The position numbers were made by a program, and so were the translations under genes. Below the pieces are notes generated by a model, which was given only the letters and a program-made list of their open reading frames with translations, ran no database searches and was not told where the DNA came from. 38,136 nt of DNA from Sphingobacteriaceae bacterium (GTDB taxonomy: Bacteria > Bacteroidota > Bacteroidia > Sphingobacteriales > Sphingobacteriaceae): assembly GCA_947459195.1 (NCBI GenBank), contig CANHCS010000014.1, forward strand, positions 1 through 38,136, in the 5' to 3' direction. Below, one piece after another: positions 30,866 through 38,136 of this stretch; within the stretch, counting starts at the first letter, position 1; each line of letters begins with the position of its first letter.

Positions 30866-31762
30866 ATGATTAGTAAGGAGCAGATTGCCGAGGATTATCG
30901 CCAAATACAAGACGAAATTTGTGCTGGTTTAGAACAATTAGACGGTGTAGCAAAGTTTCAACAAGAGATATGGGAGCGTGATGGTGGCGGAGGCGGGCGT
31001 ACCCGTATCATTCAACAAGGTAACATACTCGAAAAAGGTGGCGTCAACTTTTCGGCGGTGGAAGGTAAACTTCCGGAACCTGTAAAAAAAGCATTTAAGG
31101 TAGATTCCGATGATTTTTTTGCGACAGGCGTTTCCATCGTGATTCATCCAAATCATCCTTGGGTGCCCATCATTCACATGAATATTCGATATTTTGAAAT
31201 GAATGAAAAGGTAAGGTGGTTTGGTGGAGGAATTGATTTGACGCCTCATTATGTGATTCCGGAAGATGCTACTTTCTTTCATCAGTCATTAAAAAATGTT
31301 TGCGACCGTTTTCACACTGATTTTTATCATCGATTTAAACTTTGGGCTGATGAATATTTTTACATCAAACATCGCCAAGAGACCAGGGGAGTGGGTGGTG
31401 TGTTTTACGACCGTTTGAATCCTGATAGTGCAGGTATTACATGGGAGGAGATTTTTAGCTTCTCCAAAGAACTAGGACGATCTTTTGTGCCTATTTATTC
31501 AGAAATCGTCAATCGGAACCGAAATAAATCATTTACTCAAGAAGAAAAAGATTGGCAATACCAGCGCAGGAGCCGTTATGCTGAATTTAACCTAGTGTAT
31601 GACGCAGGAACAAAATTTGGTTTAGAAACTAACGGACGCATCGAATCTATCCTCATGAGTTTGCCTCCACAGGCAAATTGGGTATATGATTTTAAGCCTT
31701 TAGCCGGTAGTTTGGAAGAACAAACGCTTAACTTTTTGAAAATGGGGATTAACTGGGTTTAA
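30866..31762 (+). CDS. hemF: Oxygen-dependent coproporphyrinogen III oxidase
   Basis: The protein has 298 residues from the ATG at 30866; a TTG two codons upstream is part of the -7-like element. Signature segments of HemF are present: GGGGGRTRI, the region HPNHPWVPIIHMNIRYFE (read as HPNHPWVPIIHMN and IRYFE), RGVGGVFYD and the C-terminal GRIESILMSLPP. It decarboxylates coproporphyrinogen III to protoporphyrinogen IX using oxygen, in the cytoplasm, and so indicates haem synthesis under aerobic conditions. The length is normal. It stands alone between the MFS gene and gyrA, with no other hem gene in view. Confidence 0.96.
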   Translation: MISKEQIAEDYRQIQDEICAGLEQLDGVAKFQQEIWERDGGGGGRTRIIQQGNILEKGGVNFSAVEGKLPEPVKKAFKVDSDDFFATGVSIVIHPNHPWVPIIHMNIRYFEMNEKVRWFGGGIDLTPHYVIPEDATFFHQSLKNVCDRFHTDFYHRFKLWADEYFYIKHRQETRGVGGVFYDRLNPDSAGITWEEIFSFSKELGRSFVPIYSEIVNRNRNKSFTQEEKDWQYQRRSRYAEFNLVYDAGTKFGLETNGRIESILMSLPPQANWVYDFKPLAGSLEEQTLNFLKMGINWV

Positions 31763-31789
31763 ACTCTGTTTTTAAGGAATTTTCAAAGC

Positions 31790-31806
31790 TGGAAAACTTT
31801 TCCACA
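31790..31806. promoter_or_regulatory. Dyad with DnaA-box-like sequence upstream of gyrA
   Basis: TGGAAAA-C-TTTTCCA (31790-31804) is a perfect 7+7 dyad. TTTTCCACA at 31798-31806 differs by one base from the DnaA box TTATCCACA. It lies about 100 bases upstream of gyrA; no T tract follows, so it is not a terminator of hemF. Its role is unknown. Confidence 0.25.
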
Positions 31807-31903
31807 TCACACTTCTTAACACATTCATTTTATTAACTTCGCAATTGCTGTAAAGCATATTAATTCATAGCATTACAATTTATTTGCAGAACCTTATCTA
31901 AGC

Positions 31904-34462
31904 ATGGCTGAAGAAATAGTAAATGGAAATTTAGACCCGAATACCGGCCGGATTATTCCTATCAACATAGAAGAAGAAATGAAATCTGCCTACATCGATT
32001 ATTCGATGTCGGTAATTGTTTCAAGAGCTTTACCCGACGTGCGTGACGGCTTAAAACCGGTTCACAGACGTGTTTTGTTTGGTATGCTCGATTTGGGCGT
32101 AACCAGCAGTAAGCCTTATAAAAAATCGGCACGTATTGTCGGAGATGTTTTGGGTAAGTACCACCCACACGGCGATGCATCCGTTTACGATACCATGGTA
32201 CGTATGGCCCAGGAGTGGAGCTTACGCTATCCAATGGTAGATGGACAAGGAAACTTTGGTTCAATTGATGGTGACAGCCCTGCAGCCATGCGTTATACCG
32301 AAGCCAGGTTGAAAAAGATTGCGGAAGAGATGCTGGCTGATATCAATAAAGACACCATTGATTTTCAGTTAAATTTTGATGATTCCTTAGAAGAACCAAC
32401 CGTTCTTCCTACTAAGATCCCTAATTTATTAGTGAATGGTGCCTCGGGTATTGCTGTGGGTATGGCTACCAACATGGCTCCTCACAATTTGAGTGAAGTG
32501 GTGGATGCTACTATTGCATACATCGAAAATAATGACATTGATGTTTCAGGCTTAATGCAATACATCAAAGCTCCTGATTTCCCAACTGGTGGTATCATTT
32601 ACGGTTATGCAGGTGTACAAGAAGCTTTCGAAACAGGTAGGGGCCGAATTGTAATGCGTTCTAAGGCTGAAATTGAAACTTATGGTAACGATCGTGAACG
32701 CATCATTGTAACGGAAATCCCTTACCAAGTCAACAAAGCCAACATGATTGAGCGTACCGCTGAGTTGGTAAATGAGAAAAAATTAGAAGGTATTTCTGAA
32801 ATCAGAGATGAATCTGACCGTGAAGGAATGCGTATTGTGTACGAAATTAAACGTGACGCAAACGCTTCCATTGTATTAAACAATTTATATAAATATACTG
32901 CACTACAAACTTCATTTTCAGTGAATAACATCGCATTGGTAAATGGCCGTCCGATGTTGTTGAATTTGAGAGATTTAATCAAATACTTCGTAGAACACCG
33001 TCACGAAGTGGTGATTCGCAGAACTAAATTTGAATTGGCTGAAGCACAGAAACGTGCTCATATTTTAGAAGGATTATTGATCGCATTAGACCATTTAGAT
33101 GAAGTGATCAAATTAATCCGCAATTCCGACACTCCTGAGGACGCCCGTACCGGCTTGATGGAGAAATTTGGTTTGTCAGATATTCAGGCCCGTGCCATTC
33201 TAGATATGACACTTCGCCGTTTAACCGGACTGGAGCGTGATAAGATCAAAGAAGAATACGCAGAATTGATGAAAACCATCGAATACCTGCAATCTGTTTT
33301 GGCAGATGAGGTTTTACGTATGGATATCATCAAAGGAGAATTACTGGAGGTGAAAGAGAAGTATGGTGATGCACGTAGATCGACCATTGTGCATTCTGCA
33401 GAAGATATGCGCATGGAAGATTTCATCGCTGATGAAGATGTGGTGATTACCATCTCTCACGAAGGTTACATCAAAAGAACGCCATTAACGGAGTATCGCA
33501 GACAGGGAAGGGGTGGAAAAGGAGCCATTGGTTCACAATCGCGTGATGAAGACTTTATTGAACACATCATTACCGCTTCTGCTCATAACTACATGTTATT
33601 ATTTACCGAGGCAGGACGTTGTTTCTGGCTGAGGGCATTTGAGATTCCTGAAGGAACCCGTACTTCGAAGGGAAGAGCGATACAGAACATTATCAACATT
33701 CCTAAAGAAGAGAAAATTAAGGCATTCATCAAGGTTACCAATCTCAAAGACCAGGAATACCTTGAGAATAACTTCATTATCATGTGTACCAAGAAAGGTA
33801 CCATTAAGAAAACCTCTCTCGAAGCTTACTCCAGACCTCGAGCAAATGGTATCAATGCTATCAATATCAATGAAGGTGACCAATTGTTAGAAGCATGTTT
33901 AACAAATGGAGAAAGCGAAATTTTAATGGCTTTACGTTCCGGAAGAGCGATCAGGTTCAATGAATCGACCGTGAGACCGATGGGACGTACTGCTACGGGA
34001 GTTCGAGGCATCAGTTTAGCACATGCAAAAGATGAAGTGATTGGCATGATTGCCGTAAACAATCCGGAAGTTACCGTGTTGGTAGTTTCAGAAAAAGGAT
34101 ACGGTAAACGTACTGATATTGAAGATTATCGCGTTACTAATCGTGGTGGTAAAGGAGTGAAGACCCTTAACATCACCGATAAGACCGGAGAATTGGTGGC
34201 GATTAAGGATGTGACTGATCAAGATGATTTGATGATCATCAATAAATCGGGTATCGTAATCAGAATTGGTGTGGGAGATTTGAGGGTGATGGGACGTGCC
34301 ACCCAGGGTGTGCGTTTAATTACTTTGAAAGAAGAAGATGCAATTGCATCAATCGCCAAGGTTGATCACGAAGATGAGGAAGAAGAAATCGTGAACAACA
34401 CTGAAAACTCCGAAACAAATGAGGAAAATAACGTGGAGGGTGAAGAACCAACAGTAGAATAA
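31904..34462 (+). CDS. gyrA: DNA gyrase subunit A
   Basis: The 852-residue protein has the breakage-reunion domain with catalytic Tyr131 (AAMRYTEAR) and a six-bladed C-terminal wrapping domain. The GyrA box is present as RQGRGGKG near residue 535, which separates gyrase from topoisomerase IV ParC. The tail (about 825-852) is very acidic ([16 protein letters not shown]). With GyrB it introduces negative supercoils. In the quinolone-determining region, [11 protein letters not shown], the position equal to E. coli Ser83 is alanine (Ala92, codon 32177-32179), while Asp87 is kept (Asp96). A secreted TPR protein gene follows after 20 bases. Confidence 0.97.
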   Translation: MAEEIVNGNLDPNTGRIIPINIEEEMKSAYIDYSMSVIVSRALPDVRDGLKPVHRRVLFGMLDLGVTSSKPYKKSARIVGDVLGKYHPHGDASVYDTMVRMAQEWSLRYPMVDGQGNFGSIDGDSPAAMRYTEARLKKIAEEMLADINKDTIDFQLNFDDSLEEPTVLPTKIPNLLVNGASGIAVGMATNMAPHNLSEVVDATIAYIENNDIDVSGLMQYIKAPDFPTGGIIYGYAGVQEAFETGRGRIVMRSKAEIETYGNDRERIIVTEIPYQVNKANMIERTAELVNEKKLEGISEIRDESDREGMRIVYEIKRDANASIVLNNLYKYTALQTSFSVNNIALVNGRPMLLNLRDLIKYFVEHRHEVVIRRTKFELAEAQKRAHILEGLLIALDHLDEVIKLIRNSDTPEDARTGLMEKFGLSDIQARAILDMTLRRLTGLERDKIKEEYAELMKTIEYLQSVLADEVLRMDIIKGELLEVKEKYGDARRSTIVHSAEDMRMEDFIADEDVVITISHEGYIKRTPLTEYRRQGRGGKGAIGSQSRDEDFIEHIITASAHNYMLLFTEAGRCFWLRAFEIPEGTRTSKGRAIQNIINIPKEEKIKAFIKVTNLKDQEYLENNFIIMCTKKGTIKKTSLEAYSRPRANGINAININEGDQLLEACLTNGESEILMALRSGRAIRFNESTVRPMGRTATGVRGISLAHAKDEVIGMIAVNNPEVTVLVVSEKGYGKRTDIEDYRVTNRGGKGVKTLNITDKTGELVAIKDVTDQDDLMIINKSGIVIRIGVGDLRVMGRATQGVRLITLKEEDAIASIAKVDHEDEEEEIVNNTENSETNEENNVEGEEPTVE

Positions 34463-34482
34463 TCAATTATAAACCATAAATC

Positions 34483-35658
34483 ATGAAAATTAAATCTTTT
34501 TTAACTTTTGTTGCCTTTTTGGCTATTCAAACAGCAGTTTTCGCTCAAAAAGGAGAGTTGAATGGTGCTAAAACGAATTATGAGAAGTACGTGCAATTGA
34601 AAGATGCAGGTACGGCGGCTTTGGGTTTAAGTAGTTTAAATTCGGCCAAGCTTTCTATTGAAAAAGCAAGTGTAAATGAAAAAACGATGAATTTACCGGA
34701 GGTTTGGGTGTATAAAGCCATGATCTTAGGTGATTTAGCACTTACTGACACCGTATCATTGAGCGCTGACAAAACTTTTTCAGAAGCTAAAGCAGCTTTC
34801 CAAAAGACTGTGGAGCTTGACAAAGAAGGCCAAAATAAAGGCAATTTAGACCGTGCCAACAATTTATTTGCACAATATGAATTGAACAAAGGGGTAAAAG
34901 CTTATCAGGAAAGAAATTACGAAGCAGCTTTTAATGGCTTTAATAATTCATTGACTCACAAGCCTGGTGATACTACTTTAACCTATTATGCAGGACTGGC
35001 TGCAATCAATTCACAGAATTACGCTGGTGCTATTGAAAAATACAATACTTTGTTGAAAACCAACTTTTCTGCAAATAAAGAAATCGCTTTGGACTTATCC
35101 AGAATTTATGCATTACAAAAGGATACTGCCAACGCTATCAAGGTTGCTGGTGAATATGGAACCAAATTCAATAATGTAGCATTAGCTACCCAAGAGATTG
35201 AATTAAGCTTAATGAGCGGAAGAGGCAATCAAATCATTTCTAAAATTAGCCAACAAGCAGAGAAAGATCCTAAAAATAAAACCTACCAATTTTACTTAGG
35301 GATTGCTTATACTGCAGGAAAAGATTACAAACAAGCGGAAGCAGCTTATATAAAAGCTATTGATATTGACCCTAAATATGAAGATGCCTTGCTTAATTTA
35401 TCCAGCACCATCTTAAATCAGGGAATTGATATCTATAATGCTGCTAATAAATTACCGGCCAATAAGCAAAAAGAGTACGAGGCTGGTGTAAAGTCTGCCA
35501 ATGTACAGTTTGATCGTGCGTTGCCGTTTTTACAACGTGTAGTTGAAGTTAACCCCAAATCGGTTAGTGGCTGGGAAAACTTAAAAACTTATTACTTGGT
35601 AAAGAGAAACCAAGCAAAGGTGGATGAAATCAATAAAACGCTTTCATCAATCAAATAA
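34483..35658 (+). CDS. Secreted tetratricopeptide repeat protein
   Basis: The 391-residue protein has a signal peptide (MKIKSFLTF..., cleavage likely after TAVFAQ). The rest is helical with TPR-like repeats, clearest at KTYQFYLGIAYTAGKDYKQAEAAYIKAIDIDPKYEDAL, read as YLGIAYTAGKDYKQAEAAY and AIDIDPKYEDALLNL, and in the region around residues 130-200. It should be periplasmic and act as a protein-interaction scaffold. It begins 20 bases after gyrA and ends before a hairpin, so gyrA and this gene form one transcription unit. A functional link to gyrase is not obvious. Confidence 0.9.
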   Translation: MKIKSFLTFVAFLAIQTAVFAQKGELNGAKTNYEKYVQLKDAGTAALGLSSLNSAKLSIEKASVNEKTMNLPEVWVYKAMILGDLALTDTVSLSADKTFSEAKAAFQKTVELDKEGQNKGNLDRANNLFAQYELNKGVKAYQERNYEAAFNGFNNSLTHKPGDTTLTYYAGLAAINSQNYAGAIEKYNTLLKTNFSANKEIALDLSRIYALQKDTANAIKVAGEYGTKFNNVALATQEIELSLMSGRGNQIISKISQQAEKDPKNKTYQFYLGIAYTAGKDYKQAEAAYIKAIDIDPKYEDALLNLSSTILNQGIDIYNAANKLPANKQKEYEAGVKSANVQFDRALPFLQRVVEVNPKSVSGWENLKTYYLVKRNQAKVDEINKTLSSIK

Positions 35659-35681
35659 ATTTAATTACTCAAGAGATTAAG

Positions 35682-35713
35682 GAGAGCCCTGATGATTTTA
35701 TCGGGGCTTCTCT
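35682..35713 (+). terminator. Probable terminator after the gyrA-TPR operon
   Basis: GAGAGCCCTGAT (35682-35693) pairs with ATCGGGGCTTCTC (35700-35712) with one bulged T and one wobble around a six-base loop. The T tract after it is weak (TATT), so termination may be partial. The following 66 bases to 35779 are AT-rich and show nothing else that I can support. Confidence 0.6.
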
Positions 35714-35779
35714 ATTAGAATATTGCTACTTAACATAATATTAATTATATAACAAATATATGTCTTTGTTTGATTGATA

Positions 35780-36496
35780 CTAATTAGAACTCATTAGGTT
35801 TAATAATTGATCGGATAGCTTATTCAAATAGCATAAGTATTCAGTTGATTGCTGGGAATCATCATTATGATGTTCATTACCGAAATATTCGTCCATATAA
35901 TCATCATAATCATTAATAAAGGATGGATGTGTGTTTTCATGTGAGGTTTTAGCTTTGGTTGAATCAAATAAACAAGGAAGATTGGCCATCAGTTGATGAA
36001 CATGCTCTAATACGATGGACTTAAGTACGATCAATTGATACAGTTGGCTATTGAGAGGATCAATCTCTACATTTAATTCAGAAATTAAAGTATCAATTTG
36101 ATCTATAAACGCTGGAATCCGATCCGCTTTTAGATGGTGTAGTTCCAAATACAAATCTCTAATTAATCCTTGGTCAAGTTGGTTGATTAATCCGTCATTA
36201 GGATCAAAAATGAGCCATTTTCTGAAATTTGGCCAAACCTTGCTGAGGTCTTTTCCTACGGGTATGGCTTCTAAATGTGTAATTGCCCAATTAAATGCAT
36301 TTTCTCGTGGTAAGTGCATAAATATAGATCTGATGAGTTCGGCTAATACCAATGGCGTTTGAATGGCATTGGCATAAGCTTTTACATCCCATGTTTGATC
36401 TTGTGAAAGCTTGTTTGCTTTGATAAGTTGCTGCATTCCATGAATACAGCTTAGTTTGAGGTCTGGGTTGGATTGGTAAGCTATATAGTTGTTCAT
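35780..36496 (-). CDS. Uncharacterised protein with acidic His-rich C-terminus
   Basis: I choose the ATG at 36494-36496 (238 residues, MNNYIAYQ); the open frame extends ten codons to a GTG, but that stretch contains the -7 element. There is no signal peptide or membrane segment, so it is cytoplasmic. It looks mostly helical, with charged-hydrophobic heptads in the middle. The region around residues 195-220 is strongly acidic and His-rich (NDYDDYMDEYFGNEHHNDD). I do not recognise a family. It lies alone, 172 bases from mnmE, with two palindromes upstream. The gene is intact and has normal base use. Confidence 0.75.
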   Translation of the reverse strand: MNNYIAYQSNPDLKLSCIHGMQQLIKANKLSQDQTWDVKAYANAIQTPLVLAELIRSIFMHLPRENAFNWAITHLEAIPVGKDLSKVWPNFRKWLIFDPNDGLINQLDQGLIRDLYLELHHLKADRIPAFIDQIDTLISELNVEIDPLNSQLYQLIVLKSIVLEHVHQLMANLPCLFDSTKAKTSHENTHPSFINDYDDYMDEYFGNEHHNDDSQQSTEYLCYLNKLSDQLLNLMSSN

Positions 36497-36499
36497 TTT

Positions 36500-36516
36500 A
36501 TCAAAATTATTTTGAT
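36500..36516 (-). promoter_or_regulatory. 17-bp palindrome covering the -7 element and start of the 35780 gene
   Basis: ATCAAAAT-T-ATTTTGAT is a perfect 8+8 dyad. On the minus strand it contains TAATTTTG (36502-36509), an exact TAnnTTTG match that ends five bases before the ATG. A second perfect 10-base palindrome CAAACGTTTG lies upstream at 36537-36546. Confidence 0.5.
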
Positions 36517-36668
36517 TGAATAACACTTATTAGCTCCAAACGTTTGAATTTGGATTTTAGCTTATCATCTATATTATTTTATAGAAATCACAGCCTCATC
36601 AATTCTTGAATGAAGAAGATTGATAATGGCCAATTTAAACCAATTAAAAAGACTCAGGAGATTGATGT

Positions 36669-38030
36669 TTACTTTCCAATACAGAATTTGGTGAAAATGT
36701 TTTCGAGCAAATCATCGGTAGTAACAATGCCAGTAATTTCACCCAAATAGTGCAGCGATTGTTTGATATCGCTTGCTAAAAAGTCAGAAGCAATTGGTGT
36801 ATCCAAGTTTGTTAAAACCCGGTTCAAGGCAGATTCTGTTTTTTGCAAAGCCTCTAAATGGCGAATATTGCTCACAATCACCCCATCTGTATTTAATTTG
36901 GCAAGGTTTACTTTTTCAAGTATAGCCGACTTTAATTCTTCAATGCCTAATTTTTGCTGTGCAGAAATGGAGATAAACGCATATTCATCCAATAATGTCC
37001 TTTGATCATCACTGATTAGGTCAGATTTATTCATCAAAGCAATAAATGGGATTTTTAAATCCTGTACTTGTTGAAGTTGTAGTTTAATACTATTGCGGTC
37101 TTGGTCTGGCGTAAATAAATAGATAATCAATTTGGCCAGTTTCATCTTATCCAGCGTTCGCTCCACTCCTTTTGCTTCAATCACATCTTGGGTGTCTCTA
37201 ATTCCGGCTGTATCAATGAATCGGAAATTGATGCCATTCAAGATCATTTCATCTTCAATGGTGTCTCTCGTCGTCCCGGCAATATCAGAAACAATGGCAC
37301 GTTCCTCATTGAGCAAAGTGTTTAACAGGGTAGATTTCCCGACATTTGGCTGTCCAGCAATGACGACCGGAACACCGTTCTTTAAGACATTGCCTTGTTC
37401 AAATGAAGCAATTAGATTGTTGATGACTTTATTTATCTGATAAATGAGTCTTTTCAAATCATCACGGTTGGCGAATTCTACATCTTCTTCAGCGAAATCT
37501 AATTCCAGCTCAATCATGGATGCAAAATGGATCAGTTCATTACGCAATTGTTGTAGCTGATTGGAAAACCCACCACGCATTTGCTGCATGGCCATTTGAT
37601 GCGATGCCTGCGAATGTGAAGCAATTAAGTCTGCAACTGCTTCGGCTTGTGATAAATCTAATTGACCATTCAAAAAGGCCCTCAACGTGAATTCGCCGGG
37701 TTTAGCAGCTCTTGCTCCATGTTGAATGGCGAGTTTGATTACTTTTTCGATGATATAGGTAGAACCATGCGTGGAAATCTCCACCACATTTTCACGTGTA
37801 TAAGAATGAGGCGCAATGAATAAGGAAACCAGCACTTCGTCAATGATCTGCTCCCCATCTCTTATGGTGCCAAAGTGAATGGTATGCGAAGCTTGCTGGC
37901 TGAGATCTTTCCCCTTAAATATTTTCTGAGTAATGAGAATCGCATCAGGTCCGCTTAGGCGGATGACGGCAATGGCTCCACTCCCACCCGGAGTGGCGAG
38001 GGCTACAATGGTATCTGAAGCAACAATCAT
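36669..38030 (-). CDS. mnmE: tRNA modification GTPase MnmE
   Basis: The 453-residue protein has the three MnmE parts. An N-terminal formyl-THF-binding domain begins with SDTIVALATPGGSGA, a helical domain follows, and a G domain is inserted with P-loop GQPNVGKS (226-233), DIAGTTRDT (G2, about 249-257), DTAG (273-276) and NKSD near 338. It ends FCIGK, with the conserved CxGK cysteine at 450. With MnmG it makes the cmnm5 modification on the wobble uridine of several tRNAs. The length is normal. It starts with ATG seven bases after a good -7 element. Confidence 0.97.
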   Translation of the reverse strand: MIVASDTIVALATPGGSGAIAVIRLSGPDAILITQKIFKGKDLSQQASHTIHFGTIRDGEQIIDEVLVSLFIAPHSYTRENVVEISTHGSTYIIEKVIKLAIQHGARAAKPGEFTLRAFLNGQLDLSQAEAVADLIASHSQASHQMAMQQMRGGFSNQLQQLRNELIHFASMIELELDFAEEDVEFANRDDLKRLIYQINKVINNLIASFEQGNVLKNGVPVVIAGQPNVGKSTLLNTLLNEERAIVSDIAGTTRDTIEDEMILNGINFRFIDTAGIRDTQDVIEAKGVERTLDKMKLAKLIIYLFTPDQDRNSIKLQLQQVQDLKIPFIALMNKSDLISDDQRTLLDEYAFISISAQQKLGIEELKSAILEKVNLAKLNTDGVIVSNIRHLEALQKTESALNRVLTNLDTPIASDFLASDIKQSLHYLGEITGIVTTDDLLENIFTKFCIGK

Positions 38031-38037
38031 GAGCTTG

Positions 38038-38045
38038 CAAATATA
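38038..38045 (-). promoter_or_regulatory. -7 element of mnmE
   Basis: On the minus strand TATATTTG is an exact TAnnTTTG match seven bases before the start codon. ATTG (38067-38070), one mismatch to TTTG, lies 21 bases upstream, within the end of the preceding gene. The leader would be very short. Confidence 0.45.
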
Positions 38046-38052
38046 CGCTTAT

Positions 38053-38136
38053 TTAAAAGCCTTCCTCAATTCCTAAACCAAACAAGGCGAAATCATATTT
38101 TACAGGGTCATCCGGATCAAATTGTTTTAAATGATC
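38053..38136 (-). CDS. C-terminal end of a TIGR02757/DUF2400-type protein (partial)
   Basis: Reading the minus strand from the window edge gives 27 residues ending in a TAA at 38053-38055. The segment DPVKYDFALFGLGI is what I recall as the conserved C-terminus of the TIGR02757 (DUF2400) family, which is common in Bacteroidetes. Only this tail is visible and the function of the family is unknown. The gene lies upstream of mnmE in the same direction with 22 bases between them. Confidence 0.6.
   Translation of the reverse strand, partial: DHLKQFDPDDPVKYDFALFGLGIEEGF

Noticed and set aside
31962-32264. 100-residue minus-strand frame inside gyrA
   Set aside because: Antisense shadow of a strongly conserved gene with no start context or recognisable domain.
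1-38136. Mobile element, CRISPR array, toxin-antitoxin or phage-defence island
   Set aside because: I looked on both strands and found no transposase, integrase, direct-repeat array, attachment site or defence-type domain set. The AlbA_2 protein is the only loosely defence-associated domain and it sits with a MATE exporter, not with nucleases or helicases.
1-38136. tRNA or rRNA genes
   Set aside because: No cloverleaf-like or rRNA-like sequence was seen in any intergenic stretch; all gaps are shorter than about 175 bases and AT-rich.

Overview
The window is ordinary chromosomal DNA of a Bacteroidota bacterium, most likely a Sphingobacteriaceae member such as Pedobacter or a close relative. 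Three things support this. Several promoters match the Bacteroidetes -7 consensus TAnnTTTG, Shine-Dalgarno sequences are not evident, and typical families are present (DUF4296 lipoprotein, FadL-like outer membrane protein, THUMP-like methyltransferase, archaeal-type ProRS, Bacteroidetes arginine decarboxylase). I see no tRNA, rRNA, CRISPR, transposon, phage or classical defence locus, and no gene-free stretch longer than about 145 bases.

Layout. 1-250: the 3' part of a cold-shock protein and a bidirectional terminator. 254-3859 (minus): a tightly packed operon yggS, SSAT-like GNAT, aspartate kinase, methyltransferase. 3907-6626 (plus): DUF4296 lipoprotein and mutS2. 6695-8055 (plus): the two 3-oxoacid CoA-transferase subunits. 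8052-12050 (minus): envelope genes (aromatic-rich lipoprotein, FadL-like porin, LysM/barrel protein) ending in uridine kinase. 12170-14460 (plus): proS and an enoyl-CoA hydratase. 14462-14797 (minus): a small MerR regulator. 14949-17579 (plus): alaS and its terminator. 17607-18122 (minus): a secreted protein of unknown function. 18213-20837 (plus): a TlpA-like lipoprotein, an orphan OmpR-type response regulator and an RluA-type pseudouridine synthase. 20838-25076: arginine decarboxylase (minus) divergent from arginase and argS (plus). 25174-25746: an Lcl/DUF1566-type lipoprotein. 25733-29418 (minus): iron-type alcohol dehydrogenase, DUF4442 protein, AlbA_2-winged-helix protein and MATE exporter, divergent from an MFS transporter (29558-30799). 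Then hemF, gyrA and a TPR protein (plus), an uncharacterised protein and mnmE (minus), and the 3' end of a TIGR02757/DUF2400-type gene at the right edge.

How the genes work together. Most are housekeeping genes: four translation genes (proS, alaS, argS, mnmE), DNA topology and repair (gyrA, mutS2), haem, nucleotide, amino-acid and ketone-body/acyl-CoA metabolism. The most system-like groups are the arginine cluster (decarboxylation, hydrolysis and tRNA charging of arginine around one divergent control region) and the alcohol dehydrogenase / DUF4442 / AlbA_2-wHTH / MATE cluster facing an MFS gene across a 10+10 bp inverted repeat.

I found no convincing new multi-gene system. The points most worth a second look are regulatory: perfect or near-perfect inverted repeats placed on promoters or start codons (29471-29511, 36500-36516, 25141-25173, 12081-12112), several -7 elements only 3-7 bases from the start codon (suggesting leaderless mRNAs), four convergent gene pairs with no intergenic space, and an alanine at the quinolone-determining position of GyrA.
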